A DNA stretch of 12,728 nucleotides from JACDDK01 sp035689095 (GCA_035689095.1 DASSMB010000010.1:1-12728); one strand, 5' to 3'. Numbered from the stretch's first letter, positions 1-7,200 are shown. A program made the numbers and translations. The notes: generated by a model not told the origin, from the letters alone.

Positions 1-886
1 TCACGTCCGCGGCTCCGGCGTTCTCCTCCAGGTACTTGCGACGCTTCGTGCCGGGGATCGGGACGATGTCGTCACCCTGCGCGAGCACCCAGGCGAGAGC
101 GAGCTGGCCGGGGGTTATGCCCCTGTCGTCGGCTATCTCTCTTATGCGGCCCGCGAGCTTTACGTTCTTCTCGAAGTTCTCTCTGGCGAAGCGCGGGAAG
201 CGGGCGCTGCGCGTGTCGTTCTCCGGCATGTCCTCGATGCTCTTGAAGCGTCCGGTGAGGAAGCCGCGCCCGAGCGGGCTGTATGGAACGAGGCCGACGC
301 CGAGTTCTCTCACGGTTGGCAGGATCTCATCCTCCACATCCCGCGTAAAGAGCGAGTACTCGGACTGCAAGGCGCTTATCGGATGGACCGCGTGCGCCCG
401 CCGGATAGTTCCCGGCCCGGCCTCCGAGAGCCCCAGATAGCGGACTTTACCCGCATCCACCAGCTCCTTCATAGCTCCGACCGTCTCCTCGATGGGCGTA
501 TCCGGGTCCACGCGGTGCTGGTAGTAGAGGTCTATGTGGTCTATACCGAGGCGCTTCAGGCTGGCGTCGCAAGAGCTACGGACATACTCGGGCTTACCGT
601 TCACGCCGATAAAACTGCCATCATCGCCGCGCTCGTTGCCGAACTTGGTGGCGATGACGACCTGATCCCGGCGATCCGCTATCGCCTTACGGACGAGCTT
701 CTCGTTGGTGAACGGACCGTACATGTCCGCCGTGTCCAGGAAGTTTATGCCCAGCTCTATAGCGCGGTGGATTGTGGCGATGGACTCGTCCTCATCAGTA
801 GTGCCGTAGAACTCGCTCATCCCCATGCACCCGAGCCCCAGCTCCGAGACGACCAGACCTTCGCTACCGAGGTTCCTCTGATCCAC
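1..886 (-). CDS. Aldo/keto reductase, AKR13/YakC-like (3' end cut by window edge)
   Basis: NADPH-dependent aldo/keto reductase of the (beta/alpha)8-barrel superfamily, expected in the cytoplasm reducing aldehydes or ketones; the substrate cannot be told. 295 residues are visible and the family usually has about 325-330, so some 30 C-terminal residues lie beyond the left edge. The catalytic tetrad is complete: D51 and Y56 in FLDTADMYG, K81 in ATKFG, and H124 in YYQHRVDP, a segment typical of the AKR13 group. The cofactor-binding end is seen as IPGTKRRKYLEENAGAADV just before the edge. I start it at GTG 886-884, because an in-frame TAG lies two codons upstream and the purine-rich GGAAGGATAGG precedes it; this gives the usual N-terminus (M)DQRNLGSEGLVVSELGLG. 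It is divergent from the small zinc-protein gene. The family call is secure, the subfamily is inferred. Confidence 0.93.
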   Translation of the reverse strand, partial: MDQRNLGSEGLVVSELGLGCMGMSEFYGTTDEDESIATIHRAIELGINFLDTADMYGPFTNEKLVRKAIADRRDQVVIATKFGNERGDDGSFIGVNGKPEYVRSSCDASLKRLGIDHIDLYYQHRVDPDTPIEETVGAMKELVDAGKVRYLGLSEAGPGTIRRAHAVHPISALQSEYSLFTRDVEDEILPTVRELGVGLVPYSPLGRGFLTGRFKSIEDMPENDTRSARFPRFARENFEKNVKLAGRIREIADDRGITPGQLALAWVLAQGDDIVPIPGTKRRKYLEENAGAADV

Positions 887-1004
887 TACCTATCCTTCCG
901 TCGAGAACTCCTTGCGGGGCATGAGTTTACTGCAACTACGGTTTCGGAGAGTTTCCATCACGATACTCGATGACCGATCCTCGCAGGTTTCGATCCCCAC
1001 TCCC

Positions 1005-1023
1005 CGGAAAATTTATCTTTCCG
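1005..1023. promoter_or_regulatory. Inverted repeat CGGAAA-N7-TTTCCG in a divergent promoter region
   Basis: Six-base perfect arms at 1005-1010 and 1018-1023 flank an AT-rich centre, ATTTATC. It lies in the 167-base gap between the divergent reductase and zinc-protein genes, about 30 bases before the latter's start. It could be an operator or part of a promoter, with TTTATC at 1012-1017 as a weak -10. The symmetry is seen; the role is inferred. The rest of the 887-1053 gap shows no strong promoter on either strand. Confidence 0.35.
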
Positions 1024-1053
1024 AGGGAAAGCGAACGGGAAAGGAGCGTAACG

Positions 1054-1291
1054 ATGGCGCAGTGCGAAGTCTGCGGAAATGACTATGACAAAAGCGTTTC
1101 AGGTGACTATGCCGGAGGGTGGCGCCCACACCTTCGACAGCTTTGAGTGCGCGATCCACGTCCTCGCCCCATCTTGCGAGCATTGCGGGGTCAAGGTGAT
1201 CGGTCACGGCGTCGAGGCTGGCGGGTCTTTCTACTGCTGCGCCCACTGCGCCAGCATGGCCGGGGGAAGCGGAGTCCGGGACCGCGCCTGA
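1054..1291 (+). pseudogene. Small Cys-rich zinc-binding protein, frame broken by one extra A
   Basis: The gene starts at ATG 1054 after a strong AAAGGAG ribosome site (1040-1046) and reads MAQCEVCGNDYDK, then leaves frame and stops at TGA 1144-1146. Removing one A from the A4 run at 1090-1093 joins it to the frame that continues AFQVTMPEGG, then HTFDSFEC, SCEHCG, HGVEAGG and FYCCAHCA, ending at TGA 1289-1291. The repaired product is 78 residues with eight cysteines (4, 7, 32, 41, 44, 61, 62, 65) in CxxC-like pairs, which should bind zinc. From memory this matches a widespread small bacterial family of unknown function that begins CEVCGNDYDKAF; its FYCC end resembles prokaryotic metallothioneins. 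A sequencing error in the A-run is as likely as a real mutation. The second frame has its own ATG (1079), but starting there would lose C4 and C7. Confidence 0.72.
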
Positions 1292-1297
1292 GACTCT

Positions 1298-1657
1298 CTA
1301 GCGGGCCGCCCTCTCGGGCTCCGGTAGGCGGCCCATTACGGCGCGCAGGCCGAAGTCCGCGGGCAGGTTGGAAACAAAGCGCCGGAATCCGAGGGTCTTG
1401 CGAGCATCGATCAGGACCTCGCGTCCGGCCAGGTGCGGGAAGATGGCGCGGGCGGCGTAGATCTGGTCTTCCCCCTTGAGCCGCACGAGGCCCTTGCGTC
1501 CGCGGGCGCTCTCCTCACTCGTCACGTAGAGGCTCGACTCGCCCGCCCCGGCGCAACACATCGCCAGCCGGTGCCAGTCCAATACCACAGCCTCGCCGGG
1601 CTTGAGCATCGTCCGCGCCTTCGGGGTGAGTCGCACGTCGAATGAGTACCTGTCCAT
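1298..1657 (-). CDS. Hypothetical 119-residue protein with a vicinal Cys-Cys pair
   Basis: I do not recognise this protein. It is 119 residues, soluble, with no signal peptide or membrane segment. The first half looks strand-rich (DVRLTPKAR, then GEAVVLDWHRLAMCCAG) and carries adjacent cysteines C34-C35 just after an LDWHR segment. The second half is basic (IDARKTLGFRRFVSN). It starts at ATG 1657, 12 bases after the stop of the upstream aldo/keto reductase, so the two are probably co-transcribed. The 12-base gap has no Shine-Dalgarno. A TATGAT hexamer overlaps the reductase stop (1669-1674, minus), so a nearly leaderless transcript of its own is also possible. The Cys pair next to Trp and His could bind metal or be redox-active, but that is speculation. 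It ends 6 bases from the convergent zinc-protein gene. Confidence 0.72.
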   Translation of the reverse strand: MDRYSFDVRLTPKARTMLKPGEAVVLDWHRLAMCCAGAGESSLYVTSEESARGRKGLVRLKGEDQIYAARAIFPHLAGREVLIDARKTLGFRRFVSNLPADFGLRAVMGRLPEPERAAR

Positions 1658-1669
1658 GCAACGAGTCTA

Positions 1670-2665
1670 TCATATGCGCTGGGCATTCTTTATAAAGCGG
1701 TATGGATACGTGTCTTCGAGAGCACCGGCCTCGGAGAGCTTGCGCACCTGTTCCCCGGTCAGCTCCCAGCCGGTCGCGCCGAGGTTGTCTTCTAGTTGCT
1801 CTATGGTGCGGGCGCCGATGATCGGGGCTGTGACGCCCTCCTGACGTAGCAGCCAGTTGAGAGCGACCTGGGCGTAGGACTTGCCGCTCGCTTCCGCTAT
1901 CTCACCGACGGCGTCGAGGACGCGCCAGTTGCGCCCGGTGGCGCGCCGCGACCAGTGCTCCTCCATCGGCTCCTCGGCCGCGGCGATGCGCGAGTCCTCC
2001 GGCGGCTTCTCGTGGCGACGGTACTTGCCGGAGAGGAACCCGCCGCCGAGAGGGCTCCACGGTATGATGCCGAGCCCTTCTTCCCGGCAGACCGGCAGTA
2101 TCTCCCGCTCTATGTTCCGCTCGACGAGCGAGTACTGCGGTTGCAGGCAGACGAAACGCTCGAAACCCCGAAGCTCGCTCACGCCCATCGCCTTCGCCAG
2201 TTGCCAGGCGGTGAAGTTGGAGACGCCGATATAGCGGACCTTGCCGGCTCGCACGAGGTCGGTGAGCGCGGAGAGGGTCTCTTCGAGCGGGGTGGCGGCG
2301 TCCCAGCAGTGGACCTGGTAGAGGTCTATAAAGTCGGTGCCGAGACGCTTGAGGCTGGCGTCGCAGCCCCGTGTGATGTGCTTGCGGGAGAGTCCGACGT
2401 CGTTCGGGCCATCGCCCATCGGGAAGCGGACCTTCGTGGCGAGCACCACGTCGTCGCGGACGCTCTTTATTGCGCGGCCGGTGATCTCTTCGGAGACGCC
2501 CTCCGAGTAGACGTCGGCGGTATCTATGAAGTTACCCCCGGCTTCGAGAAAGCGGGCCACTATCTCCCTTGAGCCCGCCTCGTCCGTCTCGCGCCCGAAC
2601 GTCATGCACCCCAGACACAGCTCGGAGACCATAAGACCCGTGTTGCCCAGCCGTCTGTACTCCAT
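1670..2665 (-). CDS. Aldo/keto reductase
   Basis: Cytoplasmic NADPH-dependent oxidoreductase of the aldo/keto reductase superfamily, full length at 331 residues. Counting from the ATG, the catalytic tetrad is D48 and Y53 (NFIDTADVYSEG), K78 (LATKVRFP) and H119 (LYQVHCWD). The C-terminal cofactor region reads PIIGARTIEQLEDNLGA. The substrate is unknown. It belongs to a different subfamily from the reductase at the left edge: the segment after the catalytic Lys and the loop with WSPLGGGFLSGKYRR differ. I start it at ATG 2663-2665, giving the canonical MEYRRLGNTGLMVS, with GAGAGGGG upstream; a TTG one codon earlier is possible but less likely. The 119-residue hypothetical gene follows after 12 bases, so these two probably form an operon. 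It is divergent from the histidine kinase gene. Confidence 0.93.
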   Translation of the reverse strand: MEYRRLGNTGLMVSELCLGCMTFGRETDEAGSREIVARFLEAGGNFIDTADVYSEGVSEEITGRAIKSVRDDVVLATKVRFPMGDGPNDVGLSRKHITRGCDASLKRLGTDFIDLYQVHCWDAATPLEETLSALTDLVRAGKVRYIGVSNFTAWQLAKAMGVSELRGFERFVCLQPQYSLVERNIEREILPVCREEGLGIIPWSPLGGGFLSGKYRRHEKPPEDSRIAAAEEPMEEHWSRRATGRNWRVLDAVGEIAEASGKSYAQVALNWLLRQEGVTAPIIGARTIEQLEDNLGATGWELTGEQVRKLSEAGALEDTYPYRFIKNAQRI

Positions 2666-2701
2666 CAAACCCCTCTCTAAAAGCGCTCGCCGGAAGATCT
2701 C

Positions 2702-2710
2702 ACTCTAGCA
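2702..2710 (-). promoter_or_regulatory. Candidate extended -10 promoter for the reductase operon
   Basis: On the minus strand this reads TGCTAGAGT, an extended -10 (TGn plus TAGAGT). The expected start of transcription is near 2695, giving a leader of about 30 bases before ATG 2665. No good -35 is visible 17 bases upstream, as is common for extended -10 promoters. It lies in the gap shared with the divergent kinase, for which I see no clear promoter. Confidence 0.35.
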
Positions 2711-2770
2711 TTGGACGTGGTTGAGGGGTATCTTGGGGCCGGGCAGCCTTGCAAGAAGTGGATTGATAGG

Positions 2771-4423
2771 ATGCGTTCGACGAAGCTCTGGAGGGACCAA
2801 CTGCAAGTTTCGGACGTAGTCGGGACGCGCGGTACACGCGGCTCAAGGACCGCGCTGGCGGCGGCCCTTGCCTGCTGGGTTGCTGGTGCTCTGCTCTTCG
2901 CCGCGTTCCCCGAGGGCTCCGGCGCCAGGTCTATTACGGCGCTGGGCGTCTCGTGGGCGGCCATGATCTTCGCCGGTCTCGCCCTGGCAGCCGCCCTGTC
3001 GCGCGCCGGGCGATCCGAGCGCCTCTTCTGGATGTTGATGGGCGGCGGGGTGGCCCTGCGCTTCGCGGGAGACCTCCTCTGGACCATGTCGCGGTTCCTG
3101 GATGTGGATACGAACGCGGCGCTGGCGCCGCAGGACGTAGCCTACGCCATCTCGTACTCGCTATTCTTCGGAGCGTTGCTGCGCCTGGTCTCGCTCACGA
3201 CGCGCAGGGTAACGCTGGTGAGCGCCCTCGACGCAGCGAGCATAATGCTCTCCGTCGGCACGCTCGCCTGGTACTTCGTGCTGGGTCCGGGCGCGGCGGA
3301 GGCCGGTCTGGACAACCTGCGGGACGCGCTGGTCGCCCTCTTCCAGCCGGTCTGCGACGCGGCGTTGCTCTACCTCGGGCTCGTGGTGATGTCCAACTCC
3401 CGCAGGCCCAGCTTCGTCGGGCCCCTGATCGGCGGTTTCCTGGCGTTCCTGATCGCGGACACCATGTACCTCGGGCTGCGCTCCGACGGTCCCTACGACC
3501 TGGGTAGCTGGCCCGACCTCTTCTGGGCCCTGGGCATTGTCCTCGTCGGGGTGGCGGCGGCCGCGACGCTCTCCGCGCCGGCGCCCCTCGCGCCTCAGCA
3601 CCGCATCGCGCCCTGGCGGGTACTCACGTTCTGGCTCGGACCGCTCTCCCCGCCGCTCCAGTTCGGGGTCATGCTGCTCTGGGGCGCGTTCAATCCGCCA
3701 TTGCCCGCCTATATACCGGCGGGCGCAGCGGTCCTGCTGCTCTACCTGGCGGTGCGGATCGGCTTGATCTCCTTCGTCAGCCGGAGCCTCAGCGAGGAGC
3801 AGGAGGCCCTTGCCCGCGAGCTGGAGCAGAGCCGCATCCTCTACGAACTGCACGACACCGTGAAACAGAGCATTCATGGCGTATCCCTGACGCTAACCTC
3901 AGCTCTCGAAGCCGAGCGGCGAGGAGATCATGACGCCGCTAGGGAGATGTTCGGGAGAGCTCTGGAGACCTCGCGGGAAGCCGAGTTCCAGATCTCGCGC
4001 CCCTACGACGAGCTTCAGTCCCTGCGGCGGGAGACGCCACCCAGGGCCGGCGACTTCCTGTGCCAGCGCCTGCGGAAGTTCGAGGAGTATTTCGGGGTAA
4101 AGACCCACGACGACCTGCAGGCTCCGCTGGAAGTCCTGAGCCCGGCCCAGATCGCCGCCCTCACCAGGGTCTTCGTCGAGGCTCTCTGGAACGTCGCCAA
4201 GCACTCGAAGGCCCAGAACCTCTACCTGGAGTCCCGGAGGGTGGGCTCTCTGCTCATGGTCCGCATCCGGGACGACGGCCGCGGCTTCGACACGGAGGAC
4301 CCATCCCCAGGCCTCGGTCTCGAATATATGCGCCGGCGGGCCGGCGAGGTGGGGGCACGACTGGACGTCATCTCCACCCCCGGCCGCGGGACCACCGTCC
4401 AGATCCGCTTCGATAGAACCTGA
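2771..4423 (+). CDS. Orphan sensor histidine kinase with about ten membrane helices
   Basis: Membrane sensor kinase of the HisKA_3 (NarL-partner) class, 550 residues from ATG 2771. Residues about 27-334 are strongly hydrophobic and resolve into roughly ten membrane segments (near 27-46, 53-77, 84-104, 120-141, 146-170, 188-207, 216-236, 247-268, 285-306, 312-334), with no visible periplasmic domain. A short linker leads to the dimerisation helix with phospho-acceptor H361 in YELHDTVKQSIHG. The ATPase domain follows: N-box EALWNVAKH (N474), DDGRGFD (D501), then GLGLEYM and GRGTTV. It should autophosphorylate and pass phosphate to a NarL/LuxR-type regulator, but no regulator lies in the window. 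The signal is unknown; the helical region resembles membrane sensor modules seen on actinobacterial GGDEF proteins (inference). An in-frame TTG at 2711 would add 20 residues; neither start has a good ribosome site. It ends 13 bases from convergent nadE. Confidence 0.9.
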   Translation: MRSTKLWRDQLQVSDVVGTRGTRGSRTALAAALACWVAGALLFAAFPEGSGARSITALGVSWAAMIFAGLALAAALSRAGRSERLFWMLMGGGVALRFAGDLLWTMSRFLDVDTNAALAPQDVAYAISYSLFFGALLRLVSLTTRRVTLVSALDAASIMLSVGTLAWYFVLGPGAAEAGLDNLRDALVALFQPVCDAALLYLGLVVMSNSRRPSFVGPLIGGFLAFLIADTMYLGLRSDGPYDLGSWPDLFWALGIVLVGVAAAATLSAPAPLAPQHRIAPWRVLTFWLGPLSPPLQFGVMLLWGAFNPPLPAYIPAGAAVLLLYLAVRIGLISFVSRSLSEEQEALARELEQSRILYELHDTVKQSIHGVSLTLTSALEAERRGDHDAAREMFGRALETSREAEFQISRPYDELQSLRRETPPRAGDFLCQRLRKFEEYFGVKTHDDLQAPLEVLSPAQIAALTRVFVEALWNVAKHSKAQNLYLESRRVGSLLMVRIRDDGRGFDTEDPSPGLGLEYMRRRAGEVGARLDVISTPGRGTTVQIRFDRT

Positions 4424-4436
4424 AGCTCTCGGTCTA

Positions 4437-6167
4437 CTACTCTTCCCCGGAGCGTTCGGAGTAGCGGTTGGTGATGGGCATTCGGCGGTCGCGGCCAAAG
4501 GCGCGGCCGGTTACTTTTATGCCCGTGGGGGCCTGGCGGCGCTTGTACTCGGCGCGGTCGACGAGCTGGACGACGCGGCGGACATCGGCCTCTTCGAAGC
4601 CGACCGCCACGATCTCGCCGATGCTCCGGTCCTCCTCGATGTAGGCTTCGAGGATCGGGTCGAGGATGTCGTAGGGCGGCAGCGAATCTGTGTCGCGCTG
4701 GTCCTCGCGCAACTCGGCGGAAGGCTCCTTCGTCAGTACGGAGTCCGGGATGATCTCGCGCCCCTTCAACTCGTTTATGTGGCGGCAGACGCTGTAGACC
4801 AGCGTCTTGGGCACGTCTTTTATGACGGCGAACCCGCCCGCCATGTCTCCATAGAGCGTGGAATAGCCGACGCTCATCTCGCTCTTGTTCCCGGTACTGA
4901 GAACGATCCAGCCGAACTTGTTCGACAGAGCCATGAGTATGTTGCCCCGGATGCGGCTCTGCAAGTTCTCCTCCGCCACATCCTCCGGTAATCCCTTGAA
5001 GGCGCCCGCGAGCATCTCCCGGTAGGCGTCGAAAGCCGGCCCTATTGCGACGGTCTGGGTGTCTATCCCGAGGTTCTTGGCGAGCGCCGCGGCGTCTGTG
5101 TTGCTGAGGTCCGATGTGTAGCGGCTGGGCATGAGGACGCCGGTCACGTTCTCCGGCCCCAGCGCCTCCACGGCCACGGCGGCGGCGAGCGAGGAGTCTA
5201 TGCCGCCGGAGAGACCGAGCACCGCCCGCGAGAATCCGTTCTTCCCGAAGTAGTCCCCGAGGCCGAGTACGAGCGCCTCGAAGACCTCGCCCTCCTCGCC
5301 GAGCAGCGGTTCGACGCGATACTCGACAGGCTCGACAGGCTCGCCTTTCCCGACGCTGGCGGGTATCTCCACCACTCTGGGCGGACTATCGGGGTTCTCC
5401 TTGCGGGGTCGAGGGTCGTGCAGGCGCTGGATGAGGGACTGCTCCGGGAAGATGTCCGCCAGGATCAGGTCCTCCCTGAACTGGTCCGCCCGCGCCAGCA
5501 GCTCCCCCTCCGGGTCGTAGATCACGGAATGCCCGTCGAAGACGAGCTCGTCCTGTCCGCCGACGAGGTTACAGAACAGGACGTAGCATCCGTAATCCGA
5601 CGCCCGGACCCCGAGCATCCGTTCCCGGAAGGCGCCCTTGCTCCGGTGGTAGGGTGACGCCGAGATGTTTAGCAGCACGCTCGCCCCGCCCAAAGCCTGC
5701 TCCCTGGCCGGTCCACCCGGATACCAGATATCCTCGCAGACGCTCACCCCCACGAGCGCGCCGCCGAGCCGGACGACCGGCGCTCCCGTCCCCTCCCGGA
5801 AGTAGCGGTTCTCGTCGAAGACGCCGTAGTTCGGCAGGTAGCGCTTGTGGTAGCGGTGCAGCACCTCTCCACCCGAGACGACCGCGCAGGCGTTGTACAG
5901 GTCAGCGTCCAGGTCCACGAAGCCTATCGCGGCGGCGACGCCCTCCGGGACGCGCGCGGCGAGTTCATCGAGCGCCTGGAGGTTCTCCTCGATGAAGTTC
6001 GGCCGCATCAGGAGGTCTTCCGGCGGGTAGCCGGTCGTGGTGAGCTCCGGGAAGGCGATCAGGTCCGCTCCAGCCTCCAGCGCCCGCTCCAGGGCGCCGG
6101 CCGCCTTCTCGGCGTTACCCCAAACGTCGCCTACGGTCGTGTTGATCTGAGCGAGAGCGACCCTCAT
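4437..6167 (-). CDS. nadE: Glutamine-dependent NAD+ synthetase
   Basis: Catalyses the last step of NAD+ synthesis: nicotinic acid adenine dinucleotide plus ATP and glutamine gives NAD+, AMP, PPi and glutamate, in the cytoplasm. 576 residues in two domains, as usual for the glutamine-using form. The N-terminal nitrilase-like amidotransferase (about 1-260) has the triad E41 (AFPEL), K108 (YHKRYLPNYGVFDENRYF) and C144 (SVCEDIWYPGG). The C-terminal synthetase (about 285-576) has the ATP pyrophosphatase loop SGGIDSS at 320-326, followed by GVLMPSRYTS, STGNKSEMSVGYSTLYGDM and KEPSAELREDQRD. The linker carries a short EPVEPVE repeat. It starts at ATG 6167 without a ribosome site; a TATATT hexamer six bases upstream suggests a leaderless transcript. 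It is convergent with the kinase and divergent from the DUF1206 gene. Confidence 0.97.
   Translation of the reverse strand: MRVALAQINTTVGDVWGNAEKAAGALERALEAGADLIAFPELTTTGYPPEDLLMRPNFIEENLQALDELAARVPEGVAAAIGFVDLDADLYNACAVVSGGEVLHRYHKRYLPNYGVFDENRYFREGTGAPVVRLGGALVGVSVCEDIWYPGGPAREQALGGASVLLNISASPYHRSKGAFRERMLGVRASDYGCYVLFCNLVGGQDELVFDGHSVIYDPEGELLARADQFREDLILADIFPEQSLIQRLHDPRPRKENPDSPPRVVEIPASVGKGEPVEPVEYRVEPLLGEEGEVFEALVLGLGDYFGKNGFSRAVLGLSGGIDSSLAAAVAVEALGPENVTGVLMPSRYTSDLSNTDAAALAKNLGIDTQTVAIGPAFDAYREMLAGAFKGLPEDVAEENLQSRIRGNILMALSNKFGWIVLSTGNKSEMSVGYSTLYGDMAGGFAVIKDVPKTLVYSVCRHINELKGREIIPDSVLTKEPSAELREDQRDTDSLPPYDILDPILEAYIEEDRSIGEIVAVGFEEADVRRVVQLVDRAEYKRRQAPTGIKVTGRAFGRDRRMPITNRYSERSGEE
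5322..5343 (-). repeat. nadE: 9-base tandem repeat in the nadE interdomain linker
   Basis: CTCGACAGG occurs twice in a row (5322-5330, 5331-5339) plus a partial third copy. It encodes EPV-EPV-E between the amidotransferase and synthetase domains, so it changes only the flexible linker. It may come from replication slippage. The unit resembles dispersed GGCTCGACAGG-type repeats seen in many genomes, but I cannot test that here. Confidence 0.6.
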
Positions 6168-6173
6168 GCGCCC

Positions 6174-6179
6174 AATATA
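6174..6179 (-). promoter_or_regulatory. Candidate -10 element for leaderless nadE
   Basis: On the minus strand TATATT is followed by exactly six bases (GGGCGC) and then the nadE ATG. This places the expected transcription start on the A of the start codon, with no room for a Shine-Dalgarno. The -35 at a 17-base spacing, CAGCAG, is poor. Leaderless mRNAs are common in actinobacteria; the assignment here is inferred from spacing. Confidence 0.45.
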
Positions 6180-6206
6180 CCGCGCCCGGCCATCCGCTGC
6201 TGTATA

Positions 6207-6251
6207 CGCTACCGCGGCAGCTACGGCGCTCGCTACCGCGCTCGCTGCCGC
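6207..6251. repeat. Short GC-rich direct repeats upstream of the DUF1206 gene
   Basis: CGCTACCGCG occurs at 6207-6216 and 6231-6240. The second copy sits in a 12-base near-perfect tandem repeat (GCTCGCTACCGC at 6228-6239, GCTCGCTGCCGC at 6240-6251). It lies in the 166-base gap between divergent nadE and the DUF1206 gene. It could be slippage or a set of binding sites; no evidence separates these. Confidence 0.5.
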
Positions 6252-6290
6252 GTCCGGCGCGGGGTGCGCCGCGGGTGTAGAGTGGTTCGC

Positions 6291-6308
6291 CGGGACGGCT
6301 GTGTCCCG
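6291..6308 (+). promoter_or_regulatory. Inverted repeat CGGGAC-N6-GTCCCG before the DUF1206 gene
   Basis: Perfect six-base arms (6291-6296, 6303-6308) with a six-base loop end 25 bases before the chosen GTG start. It could be a hairpin in the 5' leader or an operator. There is no T-tract, so it is not an intrinsic terminator. A TAGAGT hexamer at 6278-6283 could be the -10, which would put the repeat at the start of the mRNA. Confidence 0.35.
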
Positions 6309-6333
6309 CGATACCGGAGAGGACTGGAGAGAA

Positions 6334-7188
6334 GTGGCGAAGAACGATCTACCCGCCGGAGAGACCCGCCGTCGCGTCGAGAGCGCCAGGAGGAAGACAA
6401 CTCCCTGGATTGAACGCTACGCCCGTTTCGGTTACGTGGCCTACGGGCTCGTGTACGCGCTGGTGGGATTCTTCGCGGTGCAGGCCGCCTTTAGCGGCGG
6501 TGGAAAGACTACCGGCCAGGAAGGCGCCCTCCAGTCCATCCTGAGCGCGCCGCTGGGGAGGGTGCTGCTCGTCCTCATCGCCGTCGGCCTGCTGGGATAC
6601 GCCGCGTGGCGCCTGCTCCAGGGCATCATGGACCCGGACGACGATGGCTCGGACGCGAAGGGGATCGTGAAGCGCCTGGACCACGGACTCAACGGCCTGT
6701 TCCACGGCGCCCTGGCCCTCACCGCGGGGCGGCTGGCCCTCGGCCTCGGCGGTGGCGGCGGTGGCGGCTCGCCGGACGGCTGGACCGCCCGGCTCCTGGC
6801 CCAGCCCTTCGGCCGCTGGCTGGCCGTTATCGCGGGCGTGATCATCGTCGGCGTCGGTCTCTACCAGTTCTACAAGGCATACAAGGCTTCTTTCCGGGAC
6901 GAGTTGAAGCTGCACGAGATGAGCCTCCGCGAGAAGATCTGGGCCACGCGCAGCGGGCGTCTCGGCTACGCCGCGCGCGGCGTGGTCTTCGGCGTGATCG
7001 GGGTCTTCATTATCCAGGCCGCCGTCCAGACCGACCCGCAGAAAGCCCGCGGCCTGGGCGGCGCCCTGCAGACCCTCGCCCGCCAGCCCTTCGGTCCCTA
7101 CCTGCTCGGCGCCGTCGCCCTCGGCCTAGTCTCCTACGGCGTCTTCATGCTCGTGATGGCCCGCTACCGCCGCATCCAGACGCCCTGA
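6334..7188 (+). CDS. DUF1206 family six-helix membrane protein
   Basis: Integral membrane protein of unknown function. From GTG 6334 it has 284 residues, close to the family's usual length of about 270. It consists of three repeats of a two-helix unit: repeat 1 begins ERYARFGYVAYGLVYALVG (about 27-100), repeat 2 begins KRLDHGLNGLFHGALAL (about 110-190), repeat 3 begins RSGRLGYAARGVVFGVIG (about 205-280). Each opens with an R/D-x-G-x2-A/F-x-G pattern and has a second helix after a QPFG- or PLG-type turn. Repeat 2 contains a run of seven glycines (139-145). An in-frame ATG exists at 6166, but it overlaps the nadE start and adds a low-complexity alanine-rich stretch. GTG 6334 is preceded by GGAG at 6326-6329 and fits the family, though its spacing is short. 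It converges on the stress protein gene with 12 bases between. Confidence 0.88.
   Translation: MAKNDLPAGETRRRVESARRKTTPWIERYARFGYVAYGLVYALVGFFAVQAAFSGGGKTTGQEGALQSILSAPLGRVLLVLIAVGLLGYAAWRLLQGIMDPDDDGSDAKGIVKRLDHGLNGLFHGALALTAGRLALGLGGGGGGGSPDGWTARLLAQPFGRWLAVIAGVIIVGVGLYQFYKAYKASFRDELKLHEMSLREKIWATRSGRLGYAARGVVFGVIGVFIIQAAVQTDPQKARGLGGALQTLARQPFGPYLLGAVALGLVSYGVFMLVMARYRRIQTP
6748..6768 (+). repeat. Glycine-codon repeat inside the DUF1206 gene
   Basis: The 9-base unit GGCGGTGGC is present about 2.3 times in tandem and encodes seven consecutive glycines in the loop between the helices of the second repeat unit. It sits where a length change would be tolerated, and its number may vary between strains. 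Confidence 0.65.
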
Positions 7189-7200
7189 CCCGCGCTAGCC

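Noticed and set aside
383..973. Long open frames opposite the reductase genes and elsewhere on the other strand
   Set aside because: They mirror the codon bias of genes on the opposite strand, lack ribosome sites and show no recognisable protein features.
1144..1146. TGA in the zinc-protein frame read as selenocysteine
   Set aside because: The shifted frame after the A-run carries the conserved sequence, so a frameshift explains the stop better.
6166..6333. An upstream in-frame extension of the DUF1206 gene from ATG 6166
   Set aside because: It is alanine-rich low-complexity sequence, overlaps the nadE start and promoter, and lies outside the family's usual length; GTG 6334 is a better start.
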